The notes under the pieces are model-generated. The model was not told where the DNA came from and searched no databases. It worked only from the letters and a program-made list of their open reading frames with translations. A program made the translations under genes and the position numbers. Positions 52,112 through 61,628 of a DNA stretch of 64,000 nt are shown piece by piece; position 1 is the stretch's first letter, and every line of letters starts with the position of its first letter. Where the stretch lies: NCBI RefSeq assembly GCF_004000605.1, contig NZ_CP018911.1:1054001-1118000 (forward strand), written 5' to 3'. The DNA is from Glycocaulis alkaliphilus (GTDB lineage: Bacteria; Pseudomonadota; Alphaproteobacteria; Caulobacterales; Maricaulaceae).

Positions 52112-52699
52112 ATGATAAATACTGTCCTTGTCTCGTCCGTAATCGCTGCAGGTGCGATGTCATCTGCCTGGGCCACCGGCCCCGCCGCGCCGCAGCCCGA
52201 CTTTCGCATGGTCACGCAGATGCACGACCAGAGCAGTGGCATGACCATTGATGCGGAGCTGCGCCACTCCGAGGGCCGCTTCCGGATGGAGACCGAGTTT
52301 CAGGGGCAGGCGGCGGCCGTCCTGATCGATCCTGCGGCCGATAGCGTGACGATCCTGATGGATATGAACGGCATGCGGATGGCCATGGAAGTACCGTCAG
52401 CTGATAGCGGCTTTGCCGTTCCTGATGCTGATGACCGGTTGGGTGACCCCATTGGCTCCGACACCGTAGCTGGAGAGCCATGCACAATTTACCGCTTCGA
52501 GATCGAGGATGCGCCCGGCGACCAGGCCGAAGGCTGCCTGACGCACGATTACGTCGTCTTGCGCGTGTCCTCGCAGGATGAAGGCGTCGTGTTTGAAGCG
52601 CGCGAGTTTGAGCGCGCCGCGCAGGAGGATAGCTGGTTTGTTGTGCCAGAAGGCTATCGGCGCATGTCCATGGGCGCCATGGGTGGTTTTCGCCGCTAG
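52112..52699 (+). CDS. Secreted protein (DUF4412-like)
   Basis: A 195-residue exported protein. The ATG at 52112 has GGAG upstream and begins the signal peptide MINTVLVSSVIAAGAMSSAWA. The mature part is beta-rich: FRMVTQMHDQSSGMTIDAEL and FRMETEFQGQAAAVLIDP resemble the DUF4412-type fold that measures outer-membrane or periplasmic ligands, but the match is by eye. It ends YRRMSMGAMGGFRR. It is divergent from the kinase gene and convergent with the FPGDHF-repeat gene. Confidence 0.72.
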   Translation: MINTVLVSSVIAAGAMSSAWATGPAAPQPDFRMVTQMHDQSSGMTIDAELRHSEGRFRMETEFQGQAAAVLIDPAADSVTILMDMNGMRMAMEVPSADSGFAVPDADDRLGDPIGSDTVAGEPCTIYRFEIEDAPGDQAEGCLTHDYVVLRVSSQDEGVVFEAREFERAAQEDSWFVVPEGYRRMSMGAMGGFRR

Positions 52700-52711
52700 C
52701 AAAACGGGCAA

Positions 52712-52741
52712 GCGCCAGCGGGGGCAAGCCCGCGCTGGCGC
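52712..52741. terminator. Bidirectional terminator between convergent genes
   Basis: GCGCCAGCGGGGGC (52712-52725) and GCCCGCGCTGGCGC (52728-52741) form a near-perfect 14-base stem. The outer flanks CCGCTAGC and GCTAGCGG also pair, and each contains a stop codon of one convergent gene. Confidence 0.6.
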
Positions 52742-52750
52742 GGAGCCACG

Positions 52751-53371
52751 CTAGCGGAAGCGGCCGGGAATGACGACCGCGCCCGGATTGACAGGCCCTT
52801 CAAAGCGCTCCCCTTGGGGAACAAGGAAGACGACTAGCGCATGACCGTCACGGCCGGCATGGCGGCCCGCCGCGCTGGCCGCGCGCTGGGCTTCAGACAC
52901 GCTCGAAATCGTATCGCCCCGTCCCATGAAGTGATCACCGGGAAAGAAGTGATCGCCGGGAAAGAAATGGTCGCCCGGGAAGAAGTGGTCGCCTGGGAAG
53001 AAATGGTCGCCGGGAAAACCCTGGGCATGGCCTCCATCACGGCCAATGCGGATATCCTGAGCGGTGCGCCCTATGATCTGTCCGGAGCCATCGACGATAT
53101 AGGCCAGTACGGTTCCGGCCTGCGTGCCCCCGAAGCGGGCGTGCCGGGCGAACCACTCGCCGGTCTGTGCGGCCGTGGCGCCTCGCTCGGCATGAGTGCG
53201 GGCAAATTGCTGATAGTCCCGCTCGGATAGTTCAAGCGTCAGATCCACGGTTCTTTGCGCCGCCGCCTGGGGCGCGGCCATCAGGGCCGAAAGCGCCAGA
53301 GCCATCACGCCCATCACGGCGAAGGCAGCCCGGCGCGGCAGACGGAGACAATCATGTTGGATAGCAAGCAT
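52751..53371 (-). CDS. Secreted protein with five FPGDHF repeats
   Basis: A 206-residue exported protein. The ATG at 53371 follows AGGAG at good spacing and starts MLAIQHDCLRLPRRAAFAVM; the signal ends near PQAAAQR. After an N-terminal domain (DLTLELSERDYQQFARTHA) come five perfect or near-perfect copies of FPGDHF (encoded at 52928-53017), then a C-terminal segment ending in VVIPGRFR. The repeats place a His and an Asp every six residues and could bind metal ions. The function is unknown. Confidence 0.78.
   Translation of the reverse strand: MLAIQHDCLRLPRRAAFAVMGVMALALSALMAAPQAAAQRTVDLTLELSERDYQQFARTHAERGATAAQTGEWFARHARFGGTQAGTVLAYIVDGSGQIIGRTAQDIRIGRDGGHAQGFPGDHFFPGDHFFPGDHFFPGDHFFPGDHFMGRGDTISSVSEAQRAASAAGRHAGRDGHALVVFLVPQGERFEGPVNPGAVVIPGRFR
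52928..53017 (-). repeat. Five tandem 18-bp repeats encoding FPGDHF
   Basis: Five consecutive 18-base units (52928-53017) with a few synonymous or near-synonymous differences encode FPGDHF each. Copy-number change would keep the reading frame. It is too short and coding-coupled to be a CRISPR array. Confidence 0.85.
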
Positions 53372-53588
53372 GGTTCCAGCTCCTTTGAAGGTTTGGGTTT
53401 GGGCGTAAGGCGTGGCTGCTCGTGTAGCGGCAGGCGTCATTACCTCCGCCGGTAAGGGGCGCAGCCAGCCATTACACTCATGCCACTCCATCCCGGGCGC
53501 CTGCAGACCCGTTCGGGGCTAACCCCGGTTTTGCCTGACGCGATACTGGGCCCTCTCCCGGAATCCGGCACTCTCGAGGCTGACCAAA

Positions 53589-56500
53589 ATGCTCGCACGT
53601 CATCCGTTTTCAATTTCAGCGGCTCTCCTCCCGGCCATGGCTTTGAGCTTGTGGGCCTCAGGGGCGGCGGCTGAGGAGGAATACGACGCTTCCGATTATG
53701 CGCCGCCGCGCCTGTTCGAGCAGGAACCGAACAACACGCCCGATCAGGCCCGCCGTTTTGCCGGGCATGGCGTGCTTATCGGCAATGTTTCCGGGCGCGA
53801 TCAGGATGCCTGGATGTGGACGGTGGAGGACGAAGACGCTGACCATTTATGGTCGGTCGAACTTGTGGCGGAAACGACGGGGCTGGTGAGGCTCGACATT
53901 ATCGAGCTGTCCTACCACGAGGCCGGGGCCATAGACCGGGCGGTGGAGTCCGGCCTGGTCGGCGCCCTTCCGGCAACGTCGCAGGACAGCGCCGGACTGA
54001 TTTCCGGTTCCCAGACCCATATCAGCCTGCAAACCAGCCGCGGCCGGCCTGTGGTACGTCAGGACGAGCTCCTGCTTCCGCCTGGCGAATACCTCATCGG
54101 CATGTCGGGGGCCGAAGCGGGCGGCGACTACGAAGTGCATGTCAGGCGCGGCCGGCGCGCGGCGCTCACACCCGTCGGCGAGGTGGCGCGCAACGATGAC
54201 GGCGGCGTTATCGTGCCCGCTGGCGAAGAACGTGTCGTCATGACCGAGGGGGGATCGGGCACCTTTGCGCTCGATGTCCCTGACGATCAGGAAGACGGCC
54301 AGCTCTGGCAGGTATCGGTCATCGGCGGGCTCGGCGCGCGCCTGTCTGCGTCTCTCAGCGATGCTGATGGCGGCCAGCTCGCCGCGCCGGTGACAGCCAG
54401 CCCGCTGCGCCAGCACTGGCGCAATGTCGCGCTGGAGCCGGGCGCAAGCCTGCAGATCGAAGCGGCAGTGCGCGACGTGCAAGTGGGCATTGCCGCGGTC
54501 TCCCTGACGCCTCTGGGCATTGCCGCACCGGGAGAGGAACGTGAACCGAACGACATGCTTGAGCGGGCCAACTGGACCGATCTCGCCGAATACGGCTTTG
54601 CCGGCACGCTCGATGGCGTGCGCGATACCGACTATTTCGCATTCGCGCTGGATGACACGCAGACAGACGGCAGCCAGACGCTGATCATCGAACACGGGTC
54701 GGGTCAGGAAATTCTGGCATGCCTTGAGGACTTTACCGGCCGCGAGCCGATCTGCCGCCGCAGTAATGCCGAGCGGTTTGCATTCGGGCCATTGCAGCTG
54801 GAGCCCGGCGATTATGCCATGCATTTGCGTGCGCCCAGGGGCCGCTCGGAAACGATCGATTACGCTGTTTCTCTGGAAACCGGCCCCGCTCCAGCGGCCA
54901 CCATCGCCCGTCAGCCCAATGATCATGCTGACTGGGCCGCACCGATGGAGGCAGGCCGTCCTGTAAGGGCCGGGACAGACATACGGCGCTGGTTCTGGTT
55001 CGAGCTTCCGGTAAGCGGGTTGCCGCAGCTCTGGCGCTTTCAGGTCAATGGCGATGCAGTGCGCCAGCTTCAGGTCCGGGAAGCCGAATTCGGGCGGACG
55101 ATCGCGTCAAACAGCTACGGGCGCCCCTCAAGCGGCGTGATGCGTCTGGACCGCCTGACCCTCCTGCCGGGCCGTTACCTGGTCGGTGTGGAGGCTGAGG
55201 CCGACATCATGCTGCGCGCCATCCCGATGGGCCAGCCGGAGCCGGGATGGGAGGTCGAACCCAATGACAGCGCGCTGACCGCCAACGCGCTGACCCTGGG
55301 CGAGACCATGCAGGGCAATTTCCACCATGGCGACACTGACATGTTCGCCTTCACGACCCATGGCTGGAGCCAGGTGAGGGTGAGCGCGACACCGCCGGGC
55401 GACACGGGCGCGCGTCTCCGCCTGCTCCATGGCAGCCATGAGATCGCCCAGAGCGCGATGATCGAGGATGGCCGGATCGAAATGGCCGGGCGCCTGCCTG
55501 CCGGGGACTATTTCGTCGAATTGCGGGGCCAGTCGCCCAGCGAGCTGGAATACGCCCTGACCGTGGACATCGCTGCGCCGTGGGAGATATTCGACGGGCC
55601 TCTGATCGCTGACCGCCCGCCACTGGCTGAGCAACTGCCGGCTGATGGCCGGGTGCCGATCGACCGTGAGACGCTGGTGGCCCGGATGGTTTCCCACTGG
55701 ATCGCCTTGCCCGTCGCTGACGCCGAACGTGACGTCACTGTCGAAATCGAGAGCGGCGGTGCCCGGACGCTTGCCATCCTGAACTCGGATCTAGAACCGG
55801 CTGCCGAAGGCGGTGGGCAGGCCGGAGAAACCCTCGAAGCGACCGTGCCGGCAGGCGAAGCCTGGCTGATCCATGCGCAAGGTTTCACGGGCGCGCCTGT
55901 TCTGATGGTCGACGACCCGGCGCTGGCCGAGCCCGACGATAGTTGGTCGGTGGAAATTTCGGGCGGGCAGAGTCTCGCCGCATGGCGGCCCGAGCGCCAG
56001 CGCGTGGAAGCAGAGCTGGAAATCGTCAATACTGGCGATCAACCGGCACGCCCCGATGTCGAGATTGCGGCTAGCCGGTCTGATGCGCGCATCAGCTACG
56101 ACGCGCCGGCCGGGCCGCTGGAGCCCGGAGCGCGCGCAGTGATCGCCGTTTCGGTGGACATGCCAGCCTGGCTGCCGCCGGATGCTCCCGCCATTCTCTG
56201 GGCCCGTGCGGGAGGTGTCACCGCCGAGCTGCGTCTGGACGTGGAGACAGGTGCTGCGCCCGCCAATCCCCACGCGGACCGCGCCGACGAGGACCTGGCC
56301 GGGCTGGTCAATCTGGCCTGGGACGCGCTGGGCGCGCGGTTCACGACGGACCCCGAACCAAGGGACCGGGCCTTTCACCTGATCAACAACACGGTGGGCG
56401 GAGATACGGGCCTGCGCTGGCATGAAGTACTCGGTGAGCCGCTGCCGGTCATCGAGCTGGCCGGGGGCGGCGGTGACATTCACGCTCTGGTGCTCGACCA

Positions 56501-58967
56501 GACCTCGTCACTCCCGATACAGCAGCGCTGGCGCCGGGTCAGGGTGGAGCACTCTGCCGGCGGTGCAGACTTCGAGCACTTGCTCACAGCAGAGCTGGAC
56601 GTCGGTGATGGCCAGCAGGTTTTCCGTCTGGCTGCACCCGTGGCCGCCACGCATCTGCGTGTCACACCCTTGAGCGACTGGGGCAGCCGCAGCCGGGCCG
56701 GCGAGCGCACGAACACTGTATCGGGCACCGGCCTCCTCATGGCTCTGGGCGAGCCGGGCGAGGCCATTCAGCCCAACCTGCTCGACCCGGCCTTGGGCGG
56801 GCACATCGTGTGGGCTGATGGCGCCCAGCATATCGGACGTTCCTTCCTGCACGGCGGTTTGCAACGGGGGCGGGGAACGCGCGCCTTCCATCAGAGGGAG
56901 GAACGGCGCCAGGCCGTGGACCGTGATCTGGTCGCCGGTTTCCATCAGCAGCGTCTGGCACGGATCGAGGCGCTTGAGTGGCGCACGGGCAGGGCACAAT
57001 CCGCCCAAGGCCCGCAAAGCGTGGCGGTCAGCGTGTCTGAAACTGGTCCGCTGGGCCCCTGGACACGCGCAGGCGCCATTGAAATCTCTGACGGCGAAGG
57101 CCGTCTGGCCTTCGATGAGCCGCTACTGGCGCGCTATGTACGCTTTGAGCTTGAGGCTGCAGACCGGGGCTTTACCGTGCCCGAGCACATTGCGGCCTAT
57201 GAGGCCGATAGCCTTCAGTCGCGGCGGTCAATTCTGGGTCATTGGGGCTGGTATACACACGAAGGTCCTGAAGAAGTTGAACAGCAAGCGTTTGACGGTG
57301 ATGTGGACACCGCCTCATCCGCGTCATCGCCCCTGCGGCTGGATGATGGCCGCCGGGGCCGGCTGGAAGCTGTGGGTGATGTGCGCGCCTACACCGTCAA
57401 CGTGCCTGACGGCGCGAACACGCTGGACATCACGCTGCACGAGAGCGTCAGCGAGCGCGCCGCTGTCAGCCTTCATGGCCCGGACGGCGAGGCGGAAATT
57501 GTGTGGGAGCGCAGGGCTGATCACCGCCACGGCACGGCGATTGGCCTGTCACCGGGCGAGTATCGCATCGAGCTGGAAGAGCCGGTGCGTTCCATCGCGA
57601 TCGTCTGGGACGGGTCTGGCAGTATCAGCGATCATCAGCCGGCCATCTTCCGGGCCCTGTCCGAATTTGCTGACGGGCTTGTCCCCGAACAGGAGGTGGC
57701 CAACGTCATTCCGCTGGGCTTTCCGCCCCTGATTGATGGCTGGGCAGAGTATGGCGTACAGCTCAGCCAGGCGCTTGCCTCGGTGGAAACCGAATCGCGC
57801 CGTTTCCGGGTGGACCCCGCTACATCAGACGCCGAGACCGGACTTCTCATCGCTGCCCGGCGGCTGGACGGCCGGGAAGGCGAGCGTGCCATCATCCTGA
57901 TCGCTGACGCCGAGCTGGTCACCCCCCATCGTTCTGAACTCTGGCCCATGCTGGATCGCGTGCGGCCCCGCATCTTCGCGCTGGCCATGAACCCCGGCAA
58001 TCACGGATCGGACACCGCCAAGCTCCTGCATGAGCGCAATCTGACCATGAACTGGGCCATGGCGGCGGGCGGGCGCTACAGCTACAGCACCAGCACTCCG
58101 GCGCTGTTGCGCAATCTTGAAGCGGCCATGCACGAGATCCGCCAGCCGACAGAGTTCCTGATCTCGGCTGAGACCGGCTGGAGCGATCCGCCCGAGCCGG
58201 GCTCGCTGTCGGTCGTCAGCGGCGATGAGCCTGCTGTCGCCGGATCTGTGGTCCATATGATCTTTGATGCGTCCGGTTCGATGCTGCGCCGGATGGAGGG
58301 CGGGCGCCGCATTGATGTGGCCCGCTCCGTCGCCCGCGAGGTCATCGCTGAACGCATCCCCTCCAACGTGCCGGTGGCGCTCAGGGCCTTCGGACACACC
58401 GAGCCGGGCAGCTGCGAGACCGAGCTTCTGGTAGCGCCCTCTGCAGGCAATCACGATGACGTGCTGGCCGCGGTTGAAGGTATCGAGGCGATCAATCTGG
58501 CGCGTACCCCGCTGGCAGCTTCTCTGGCAGCGGTGCCTGGTGATCTGGCGAGATTTGATGATGGACGCCAGCTCGTGGTGATGCTCACCGATGGCGAGGA
58601 AACGTGTGATGGCGATGTGGAGGCCGAGCTTGAGGGCCTGATGGATTCCGGCGTCGAGATACGGCTCAACATTGTCGGTTTCCATATCGATCAGGCGGGT
58701 TTGCGCGACGAGTTCGAGCGCCTCGCTGAAATGGGCGGCGGCGTCTATTTCGACACCCGCGATGGCGAAGGCCTCTCCGAGGCGCTTGCCCGGTCGGTGG
58801 CTGCCGAATTTACGGTACGCGATGTATCGGGCGCCGTGGCCGCCCGGGGGCGTGTCGACGAAGCCCCGGTTGAGCTGGAGGCCGGCCGCTACACCCTGCA
58901 GATCGATGGGAGCGAAGACCGCGAGATCGTCATCGAACCGGATTCAGAGACCGTCATAACGCTCTGA
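53589..58967 (+). CDS. Large secreted protein with PPC-like and two VWA domains
   Basis: A 1792-residue exported protein with signal peptide MLARHPFSISAALLPAMALS ending at GAAAEE. Several PPC-like (pre-peptidase C-terminal) modules carry EPNN/EPND motifs: EQEPNNTPDQA (about 44), EREPNDMLERA (about 318), ARQPNDHADWA (about 438), WEVEPNDSALTA (about 553). A discoidin-like segment lies at about 1080-1200. Two von Willebrand A domains follow with MIDAS motifs DGSGS (D1341) and DASGS (D1560); the second continues with MLTDGEETCDG. The C-terminus is a small beta domain. This is a surface or periplasmic scaffold that could bind ligands or other proteins. It leads the secreted gene cluster downstream. 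Confidence 0.9.
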   Translation: MLARHPFSISAALLPAMALSLWASGAAAEEEYDASDYAPPRLFEQEPNNTPDQARRFAGHGVLIGNVSGRDQDAWMWTVEDEDADHLWSVELVAETTGLVRLDIIELSYHEAGAIDRAVESGLVGALPATSQDSAGLISGSQTHISLQTSRGRPVVRQDELLLPPGEYLIGMSGAEAGGDYEVHVRRGRRAALTPVGEVARNDDGGVIVPAGEERVVMTEGGSGTFALDVPDDQEDGQLWQVSVIGGLGARLSASLSDADGGQLAAPVTASPLRQHWRNVALEPGASLQIEAAVRDVQVGIAAVSLTPLGIAAPGEEREPNDMLERANWTDLAEYGFAGTLDGVRDTDYFAFALDDTQTDGSQTLIIEHGSGQEILACLEDFTGREPICRRSNAERFAFGPLQLEPGDYAMHLRAPRGRSETIDYAVSLETGPAPAATIARQPNDHADWAAPMEAGRPVRAGTDIRRWFWFELPVSGLPQLWRFQVNGDAVRQLQVREAEFGRTIASNSYGRPSSGVMRLDRLTLLPGRYLVGVEAEADIMLRAIPMGQPEPGWEVEPNDSALTANALTLGETMQGNFHHGDTDMFAFTTHGWSQVRVSATPPGDTGARLRLLHGSHEIAQSAMIEDGRIEMAGRLPAGDYFVELRGQSPSELEYALTVDIAAPWEIFDGPLIADRPPLAEQLPADGRVPIDRETLVARMVSHWIALPVADAERDVTVEIESGGARTLAILNSDLEPAAEGGGQAGETLEATVPAGEAWLIHAQGFTGAPVLMVDDPALAEPDDSWSVEISGGQSLAAWRPERQRVEAELEIVNTGDQPARPDVEIAASRSDARISYDAPAGPLEPGARAVIAVSVDMPAWLPPDAPAILWARAGGVTAELRLDVETGAAPANPHADRADEDLAGLVNLAWDALGARFTTDPEPRDRAFHLINNTVGGDTGLRWHEVLGEPLPVIELAGGGGDIHALVLDQTSSLPIQQRWRRVRVEHSAGGADFEHLLTAELDVGDGQQVFRLAAPVAATHLRVTPLSDWGSRSRAGERTNTVSGTGLLMALGEPGEAIQPNLLDPALGGHIVWADGAQHIGRSFLHGGLQRGRGTRAFHQREERRQAVDRDLVAGFHQQRLARIEALEWRTGRAQSAQGPQSVAVSVSETGPLGPWTRAGAIEISDGEGRLAFDEPLLARYVRFELEAADRGFTVPEHIAAYEADSLQSRRSILGHWGWYTHEGPEEVEQQAFDGDVDTASSASSPLRLDDGRRGRLEAVGDVRAYTVNVPDGANTLDITLHESVSERAAVSLHGPDGEAEIVWERRADHRHGTAIGLSPGEYRIELEEPVRSIAIVWDGSGSISDHQPAIFRALSEFADGLVPEQEVANVIPLGFPPLIDGWAEYGVQLSQALASVETESRRFRVDPATSDAETGLLIAARRLDGREGERAIILIADAELVTPHRSELWPMLDRVRPRIFALAMNPGNHGSDTAKLLHERNLTMNWAMAAGGRYSYSTSTPALLRNLEAAMHEIRQPTEFLISAETGWSDPPEPGSLSVVSGDEPAVAGSVVHMIFDASGSMLRRMEGGRRIDVARSVAREVIAERIPSNVPVALRAFGHTEPGSCETELLVAPSAGNHDDVLAAVEGIEAINLARTPLAASLAAVPGDLARFDDGRQLVVMLTDGEETCDGDVEAELEGLMDSGVEIRLNIVGFHIDQAGLRDEFERLAEMGGGVYFDTRDGEGLSEALARSVAAEFTVRDVSGAVAARGRVDEAPVELEAGRYTLQIDGSEDREIVIEPDSETVITL

Positions 58968-59015
58968 GCCCGGTTGCCAGATAGCCAGAAAAAAACCAAC
59001 CAGGAGACCGCAATA

Positions 59016-59678
59016 ATGGCGAAAAACGTCCCTCAAATCCCGGCCATCGGCGCAGCAGCGCTGGCCCTTTGCATGTTTGCCGGCACGGCCAGCGCCCAGT
59101 CCCAAGGCGTGACCAGAGCCGGCTCGGTCACCGGCACGATCGGGGATACGGCCTATGAGGGCAGCATCCCGATGCCCAATCCCCCCAATGCGGACCTGTT
59201 CGATGGCGCGCATTACACGGTCGCGATGGAAGGCTCGAACCTCTCCTTGCGGGTCAAGATTCTCGCGATTGGTCAGAACGAGACGATCCGCAACAGCCCG
59301 ACGGGCTATTATGGCAACAATGCTGTCCAGCTCGACCTTGTATTCGAGTTCACCCAGGACGGCCGGGATGCCATATCCGCAGACAATATCGTGTCGTCGT
59401 CCGTGACCTTTATCGAAGCTTGGGCGTCCCGCGTGCCGTCTCCGGCGCTGCAATACCAGACCATGTTCTCCCAGCCTGCGGTGTCCGTCGACACGTTCAA
59501 CTGGAGCGAGGACGGCATCGAGATTTCAGGCAGCGTGTCCGGCGAGGCGTGCCTCTATGTCTACGACATCGATGAGCGCGGCGACCGCGTGAACGCCCAG
59601 GCGCGGGTGATGGGCGAAACCTTCTGCCCCGAGATCAATCTCGATTTTTCGGCCCTCGCGACCGAAGAGCATATGTAA
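59016..59678 (+). CDS. Secreted protein of unknown function
   Basis: A 220-residue exported protein. The ATG at 59016 has AGGAG upstream and starts MAKNVPQIPAIGAAALAL; the signal ends GTASAQS. The mature part reads like a beta-sandwich, with GDTAYEGSIPMPNPPNADLF early and EACLYVYDIDERGDRV late. It follows the VWA protein after 48 bases and may be co-transcribed. A clear terminator follows it. No family was recognised. Confidence 0.75.
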   Translation: MAKNVPQIPAIGAAALALCMFAGTASAQSQGVTRAGSVTGTIGDTAYEGSIPMPNPPNADLFDGAHYTVAMEGSNLSLRVKILAIGQNETIRNSPTGYYGNNAVQLDLVFEFTQDGRDAISADNIVSSSVTFIEAWASRVPSPALQYQTMFSQPAVSVDTFNWSEDGIEISGSVSGEACLYVYDIDERGDRVNAQARVMGETFCPEINLDFSALATEEHM

Positions 59679-59702
59679 CCGCCAGCCGAACTGCACACCC
59701 CT

Positions 59703-59731
59703 AGCCCGGCCCTTTCAGGGCCGGGCTCTTT
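59703..59731 (+). terminator. Rho-independent terminator
   Basis: Perfect 11-base stem AGCCCGGCCCT (59703-59713) and AGGGCCGGGCT (59717-59727) with a 3-base loop, followed by CTTT. It terminates the gene ending at 59678. Confidence 0.75.
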
Positions 59732-59760
59732 GCTGAAGCCTTCCTGGACAGGAGACCTTG

Positions 59761-60378
59761 ATGAACCGCCTACGCATACAGACGAGCCTGCAAACAAGCG
59801 TGATCGCAGCCTGCCTTGTCGCGGGAACGGCGCAGGCCCACTCGCCCGGCGTAAGCCTTACGCCACAAGCCTTCATCGAAATTAGCTGGGAGAATGTGAA
59901 CGCCTCCCGCTATGAGGTGCGGGCCGGTTCATCGCGGCTGATGTCGGCCTCCCGGCTGAGCTATCTGCATCTCAGCGACGTCCCGCCGGAGAATTTGACC
60001 GTTTATGCCATCCGGTTTGAAGGTGACGGCGATACAGAGCCGTTCCGCGAAGTGCGCGAGCCGATAGGCTTCACGGCTGAAACCACCGAGCGCTATGTCA
60101 TTGACTGGGATCCGGAAGTTTATTCACGGGCCTATATCGGCGTCCGGGCAGGCTTTGAGGGGCCGGTTGGAGAGCGCGGCGCCCGCGTTCATTTTGCTCA
60201 GCAGCCTCCGTTCACACTGCCCCAGCCTACCGGCCAGATTTACGAGATCATATTTGGCCAGGGCGTGTCCGGCGAAGACGGGGCGGGCTCGGCGCCGTTT
60301 CGGGCAACGAGAGATGGTTTTGAGGCGCATGCGCCTTATGTCGACCTGACGCCGGCCGAAGCCCCGTCCGGGCCGTAG
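59761..60378 (+). CDS. Secreted protein of unknown function
   Basis: A 205-residue exported protein. The ATG at 59761 follows AGGAGA at good spacing; an in-frame TTG one codon earlier is less likely. The signal peptide runs MNRLRIQTSLQTSVIAAC and ends GTAQAHS. The rest is probably beta-rich with FIEISWENVNASRYEVRAGS, a pattern reminiscent of fibronectin-III-like modules. No family could be assigned. It is convergent with the following minus-strand gene. Confidence 0.72.
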   Translation: MNRLRIQTSLQTSVIAACLVAGTAQAHSPGVSLTPQAFIEISWENVNASRYEVRAGSSRLMSASRLSYLHLSDVPPENLTVYAIRFEGDGDTEPFREVREPIGFTAETTERYVIDWDPEVYSRAYIGVRAGFEGPVGERGARVHFAQQPPFTLPQPTGQIYEIIFGQGVSGEDGAGSAPFRATRDGFEAHAPYVDLTPAEAPSGP

Positions 60379-60406
60379 GGGCTGAAGTGGCTGAAGGGCA
60401 CAGGTG

Positions 60407-60790
60407 CTAGACGGGGCACTGCCCTTCAAACCGCACCTCCATTGTGGCGTCGCGGATGGGCGGGAACACGGCGACGGTTCCAGAGGCTGCAAGCTGGCCG
60501 TCGCCGGTCCAGTCCCTGAGGTCTGGTGCCTCCGCGCTGTCCTCAGGTCCACGATGCACCCACTGGGCATTGTCATGCACCACGGACAGGGCGTGCAGGC
60601 CGGGCCAGCGCTGTATCATCACGGATATGGCGTCGCCGCCGGCAAGGGCTCCGCGCGCGCCAGCCGTATTCGTGTCGCGGTCACACATCGTGACTTCCAT
60701 CTCGTGCGCTTCGCCGTCCAGCCAGAGCGTGCCGGTTCCCGGTGTGGCGGCGGATGTGGCCATCAGAAGGGCCAGGGCGGTAAGGGACAT
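60407..60790 (-). CDS. Small secreted protein of unknown function
   Basis: A 127-residue exported protein. The ATG at 60790 is chosen (GGAGA upstream) over a GTG one codon before it. The signal MSLTALALLMATSAAT is short. Two cysteines (EVTMCDRDT and the near-terminal FEGQCPV) may pair. The function is unknown. It forms a small minus-strand run with the gene at 60840. Confidence 0.7.
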   Translation of the reverse strand: MSLTALALLMATSAATPGTGTLWLDGEAHEMEVTMCDRDTNTAGARGALAGGDAISVMIQRWPGLHALSVVHDNAQWVHRGPEDSAEAPDLRDWTGDGQLAASGTVAVFPPIRDATMEVRFEGQCPV

Positions 60791-60839
60791 CACAGAACTC
60801 TCCAGGCTTGATTGTCAGACGGCGGGGGAAGGGCGCACG

Positions 60840-61628
60840 CTACCAGCAGTCGCGGCGCTCGAACAAATTCATGAGATGGCTGCGCCGGTCGTAGGCGACG
60901 CCTGTGCGCCAGCCTTCATCCGCCTGAGGCTGGCGGGCAGGGGCACCACTACCCAGCACCCGGCGGGCATCGCCCAGAATGCCGCTGGTTTCGTAATTGC
61001 GGGTATGCCGGGCGGCTGACTGACCGGCATCAAGAACCTGATCGGCGTCCACGCTTGCGCCGTGATGGCCCATGCCAGTTTCCGCCGCGATGAATGCGTC
61101 GATATTGCCAATCTCGGCTTCCAGCGCATCACAGCTCAGCGCAGGATCACGCGGCAGGTTCGCGGCGAGCCACGGGCCGTTGCCAGCCTGATCAATCTCG
61201 CCAAGCGCGGCGGCGCAGCTATTGCGCTCATAGAGGCTCATCAAATGGCCACGCCGCTCAGAGGCCACACGGTCAGGATCAGGCCCCTGGCGGGCCGGGC
61301 GCGCGGGCTGCTGGCTGCCGCCAAACAGGCGCTGAGCGTCGCGCATCATGCCGCTTGTCTGCCGGTTTCCGGTGCGGCGTGCCGCCACTTCTGCAGCTGC
61401 CACGCCCTGGCTGGCAGTGACCCCGCTGCCGTGCGCGCCATCGCGATTGCTCGCCCGCCAGACATCGATCTCGCCGATTTCCGTTTCCAGCGCTTCGCAG
61501 CTCAGACTGCGGTCGCGCGGCTCTCTGGCGTGCTGCCACGGCCCTGACTGCGCAGCCGCAACTGCAGGGATGACGGCCATGGTGACCAGTGCGAGGGCAG
61601 ACGAAGCGATCAGGTTTAACCGGGGCAT
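60840..61628 (-). CDS. Secreted protein with an internal duplication
   Basis: A 262-residue exported protein, signal MPRLNLIASSALALVTM ending PAVAAAQ. It consists of two related halves. Each contains an LSCEALETEIG/LSCDALEAEIG block, a variable middle with RTGNRQTSG or RNYETSG and DAQRLFGG/DARRVLGS, then RRGHLMSLYERNSC or RRSHLMNLFERRDC. The halves correspond to about residues 42-140 and 158-261. The four cysteines at equivalent places may form two disulfides. No family was recognised. Confidence 0.8.
   Translation of the reverse strand: MPRLNLIASSALALVTMAVIPAVAAAQSGPWQHAREPRDRSLSCEALETEIGEIDVWRASNRDGAHGSGVTASQGVAAAEVAARRTGNRQTSGMMRDAQRLFGGSQQPARPARQGPDPDRVASERRGHLMSLYERNSCAAALGEIDQAGNGPWLAANLPRDPALSCDALEAEIGNIDAFIAAETGMGHHGASVDADQVLDAGQSAARHTRNYETSGILGDARRVLGSGAPARQPQADEGWRTGVAYDRRSHLMNLFERRDCW

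Noticed and set aside
52928-53017. CRISPR-like array.
   Set aside because: The 18-base units are directly adjacent without spacers and encode a hexapeptide repeat in a secreted protein.
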